Below are positions 6,378 to 7,769 of a stretch of 7,769 nucleotides of DNA, one piece after another. Made by a program: the position numbers and the translations under genes. This stretch comes from Desulfobulbaceae bacterium (GTDB taxonomy: Bacteria; Desulfobacterota; Desulfobulbia; Desulfobulbales; Desulfurivibrionaceae): NCBI GenBank assembly GCA_003517965.1, contig DOZO01000053.1, positions 1 to 7,769 of the forward strand, given 5' to 3'. Under the pieces are notes generated by a model that was not told where the DNA came from, searched no databases, and worked only from the letters and a program-made list of their open reading frames with translations. Positions within the stretch are counted from its first letter, which is position 1, and each line of letters begins with the position of its first letter.

Positions 6378-7515
6378 TGTTTTTCCCTTTCTTGCCGCCG
6401 CCATATAGTACATCCACCGCACCCTCGACATTGTCCTCCAGCAAAAGCACAGTCAGGCCGTAACTGCTTAAAATCTCTCGCGGCCTTTGGCCGGCGCTGG
6501 TGGCGAGCAGCGCAAAACAATCCTTCAGTATTTCAGACAGCTCCAGCCAGCGGTTGTCGCCGTTGCCGGGTTCGGGCAGATCCCTGGCCTCAAGCAGGCA
6601 TGCCAGGCCGTCTTCCCTCGGGCCATAAATCAGGCCCTTAATGGCCTGGCCGAGATGGAGATCAATATCCATGCCATTAGAGCTGAGCACGGCCACGTTG
6701 GGCCTGGCCGCTGTCGGCTTGGGCAGGCTGGAGCCGTTTTTGCCGGACCTGGGCACAGCCTCGCCTGGAATCACTTCTTCCGGCGGACAGACCACGGTCA
6801 TCAGCCCGGCAACCTTCCTGGTCAGGGCCGCCATTGCCTCCGGCGCGGGCGGCGGCAGTTTCACTTCCGGGTCAAGCCAGTCCTTGCCGGGCAGCAGACT
6901 GATGGACTCCGCCCCGAGGGCGGCAGCCAGGCGGGCGATCTCCTCCACCTCTTCTTCATTGATTCCGGCATACACCGTGGTCCGGATGCAGACGGGAATG
7001 CCTGCCGCCTTGCAGGCGGCTATCCCCTTGGCCTGTTCCTCAATCAGGATCGCCGCCCCCTCTGCCAGGGGGATGCTCCGCTTGCCCGGTCGAATCCAGG
7101 TATACATCTTTTTGATCGCCTCCGGGCTGACCGCATCCAGCAGCAGGGTAACCCTGGAAACACCGTGTTCGGCCAAAAACCCAGCCTGCTCGGCCAGGCC
7201 GAGACCCATGGTCGTGAGGCCCACGGATAATCCCGGATACTGCTCCCGCAGGCCGGCCAGGATTTGCAGGGTCATGGCCGGGGTGGCCAGAGGGTCTCCC
7301 GGGCCGTTGAGATCCAGGCCGGCGATGGTCTTTCCCTGGGCCGCCAGATCCGCAAGCCAGGTAAGCGCCCCCTGCAGGGGCACCGCCTGGGGCAGTTTGT
7401 CCTCGCCGCAAAAACGAATCCGAGCCGCGGCCTGGGGGGCCACCGGCAGGGTAAGCCACTCAGGAATACTGCAACAGCAGCCCTGAGTGGCTTCGGAAAA
7501 AGGAATAATAGTCAT
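6373..7515 (-). CDS. NifB-like protein lacking the radical-SAM cysteine motif, with C-terminal NifX-like domain
   Basis: This intact 380-residue frame is clearly related to NifB, the radical-SAM enzyme that builds the NifB-co precursor of nitrogenase cofactor. Family landmarks are LNGPGDPLATP (69-79), VTLLLDAVSPEAIKKMYTWI (122-141), GAAILIEEQAKGI (153-165) and VYAGINEEEVEEI (181-193). A C-terminal domain (about 272-371) has VAVLSSNG and HLGQAIKGLIYG, like the NifX/NafY cofactor-binding fold found at the end of many NifB proteins. The SAM-cluster motif C-x3-C-x2-C, expected after LPVAP, reads A29-x3-I33-x2-C36. The N-terminal HPC motif and the later CTRC-type cysteines are also not found. C13-C15 form an unusual triple. 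It therefore probably cannot do NifB chemistry; a cofactor-carrier or scaffold role is inferred. The ATG at 7515 has GAGGT 7 nt upstream. The stop TAA lies in the end of the palindrome. Confidence 0.85.
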   Translation of the reverse strand: MTIIPFSEATQGCCCSIPEWLTLPVAPQAAARIRFCGEDKLPQAVPLQGALTWLADLAAQGKTIAGLDLNGPGDPLATPAMTLQILAGLREQYPGLSVGLTTMGLGLAEQAGFLAEHGVSRVTLLLDAVSPEAIKKMYTWIRPGKRSIPLAEGAAILIEEQAKGIAACKAAGIPVCIRTTVYAGINEEEVEEIARLAAALGAESISLLPGKDWLDPEVKLPPPAPEAMAALTRKVAGLMTVVCPPEEVIPGEAVPRSGKNGSSLPKPTAARPNVAVLSSNGMDIDLHLGQAIKGLIYGPREDGLACLLEARDLPEPGNGDNRWLELSEILKDCFALLATSAGQRPREILSSYGLTVLLLEDNVEGAVDVLYGGGKKGKNR

Positions 7516-7540
7516 GGCGATTACCTCGAAAGAACGAAGG

Positions 7541-7580
7541 GCATAGGTCCTATAGGACGTATAAGACCTATGCTTTTTTA
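7541..7580. promoter_or_regulatory. Intercistronic hairpin between the nitrogenase subunit and the NifB-like gene
   Basis: GCATAGGTC (7541-7549) and GACCTATGC (7565-7573) are perfect inverted arms. After one mismatch the stem continues for 4 bp (7551-7554 with 7560-7563), closing on a 5-nt loop. A run of six T follows on the + strand (7574-7579), which alone would look like an intrinsic terminator in that direction, but no + strand gene precedes it. For the minus-strand operon the hairpin comes directly after the subunit stop codon and 26 nt before the next start. It is followed by CCCTTCGTTCTTT, so it is not a strong terminator there. A likely role is stabilising the 3' end of the structural-gene mRNA or lowering read-through to the accessory genes. 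Confidence 0.7.
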
Positions 7581-7769
7581 CAAAACCAGCTCAAACTTGG
7601 TTTCCGGGTCGTCCCGGTCCTTACGGTCGAGCAAAACACCGAGAATCTTCTCCAGCAGCCTTAAGCCACCCTTGTAGCCCACGGTGGGAAAATACTGGTG
7701 GCCCTGCCGGTCGAGGATCGGGAAACCCCAGCGTACATAAGGGATGTCTTCGTCCCGGGCAATATACTT
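7578..7769 (-). CDS. nifK: Nitrogenase molybdenum-iron protein beta subunit, C-terminal fragment
   Basis: Only the last 63 residues and a TAA stop are inside the window. The segment DIPYVRWGFPILDRQGHQYFP followed by TVGYKGGLRLLEKI matches the C-terminal signature of nitrogenase component-1 subunits: 'R-x-G-F-P-I-x-D-R' then 'G-Y-x-G-x-x-x-L'. The tail LLDRKDRDDPETKFELVL resembles the C-terminus of NifK from anaerobic diazotrophs. NifK pairs with NifD in the MoFe protein that reduces N2, holding half of the P-cluster; the ligands themselves lie upstream of this fragment. NifN (its scaffold paralogue) or the beta subunit of an alternative nitrogenase cannot be fully excluded from so short a piece. 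The Nif11, ferredoxin and NifB-like genes downstream support a nif operon. Confidence 0.8.
   Translation of the reverse strand, partial: KYIARDEDIPYVRWGFPILDRQGHQYFPTVGYKGGLRLLEKILGVLLDRKDRDDPETKFELVL

Noticed and set aside
6487..7230. Second + strand open frame of 247 codons in the same region
   Set aside because: It overlaps both the NifB-like gene and the other antisense frame, shows no family resemblance, and has no plausible ribosome-binding site.
6641..7486. Long + strand open frame of 281 codons opposite the NifB-like gene
   Set aside because: It is composition-driven antisense to a protein with clear family motifs, has no recognisable domain, and is rich in Arg, Ser and Ala as expected for a shadow frame.

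Overview
The window joins two convergent gene blocks and looks like the chromosome of an anaerobic or facultative diazotroph with fairly GC-rich DNA. A sulfate- or sulfur-metabolising Desulfobacterota (former Deltaproteobacteria) fits the nitrogenase-type tail, the Nif11 protein and the style of the efflux pump. That placement is inference from protein character only; no taxonomic marker is present.

Left block (1-4495, + strand): a tripartite RND efflux operon in the order outer-membrane channel, adaptor, pump. It consists of the last 60 residues of a TolC-family protein, a lipoprotein periplasmic adaptor (HlyD/AcrA type) and a complete inner-membrane RND transporter of about 1086 residues. 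The spacing is tight (17 nt, then a 1-nt TGATG overlap), so the genes are probably co-transcribed and partly translationally coupled. No regulator or promoter is visible here.

Middle (4496-4709): a gene-free convergent gap of 214 bp. It has small dyads, short repeated TCCAC/TCCCCT motifs and a well-spaced ribosome-binding site in front of a minus-strand ORF of only 18 codons. It may be the eroded end of an insertion sequence. No convincing terminator is seen.

Right block (4710-7769, - strand): the distal part of a nitrogen-fixation operon. Read in the direction of transcription it runs: C-terminus of a nitrogenase beta subunit (probably nifK), a hairpin, a full-length NifB-like protein that has lost its radical-SAM cysteine motif, a 110-bp near-perfect palindrome, a thioredoxin-fold [2Fe-2S] ferredoxin, a GNAT acetyltransferase, a Nif11-family protein, and a HEPN-domain protein. 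Gaps between the last four genes are 23-66 nt, and two of them have strong Shine-Dalgarno sequences. The likely common theme is maturation, electron supply or protection of nitrogenase.

The most unusual items are the NifB-like apparent pseudoenzyme next to the nitrogenase structural gene, the long palindrome that supplies its stop codon and folds better as + strand RNA, and the ferredoxin/GNAT/Nif11/HEPN accessory set.
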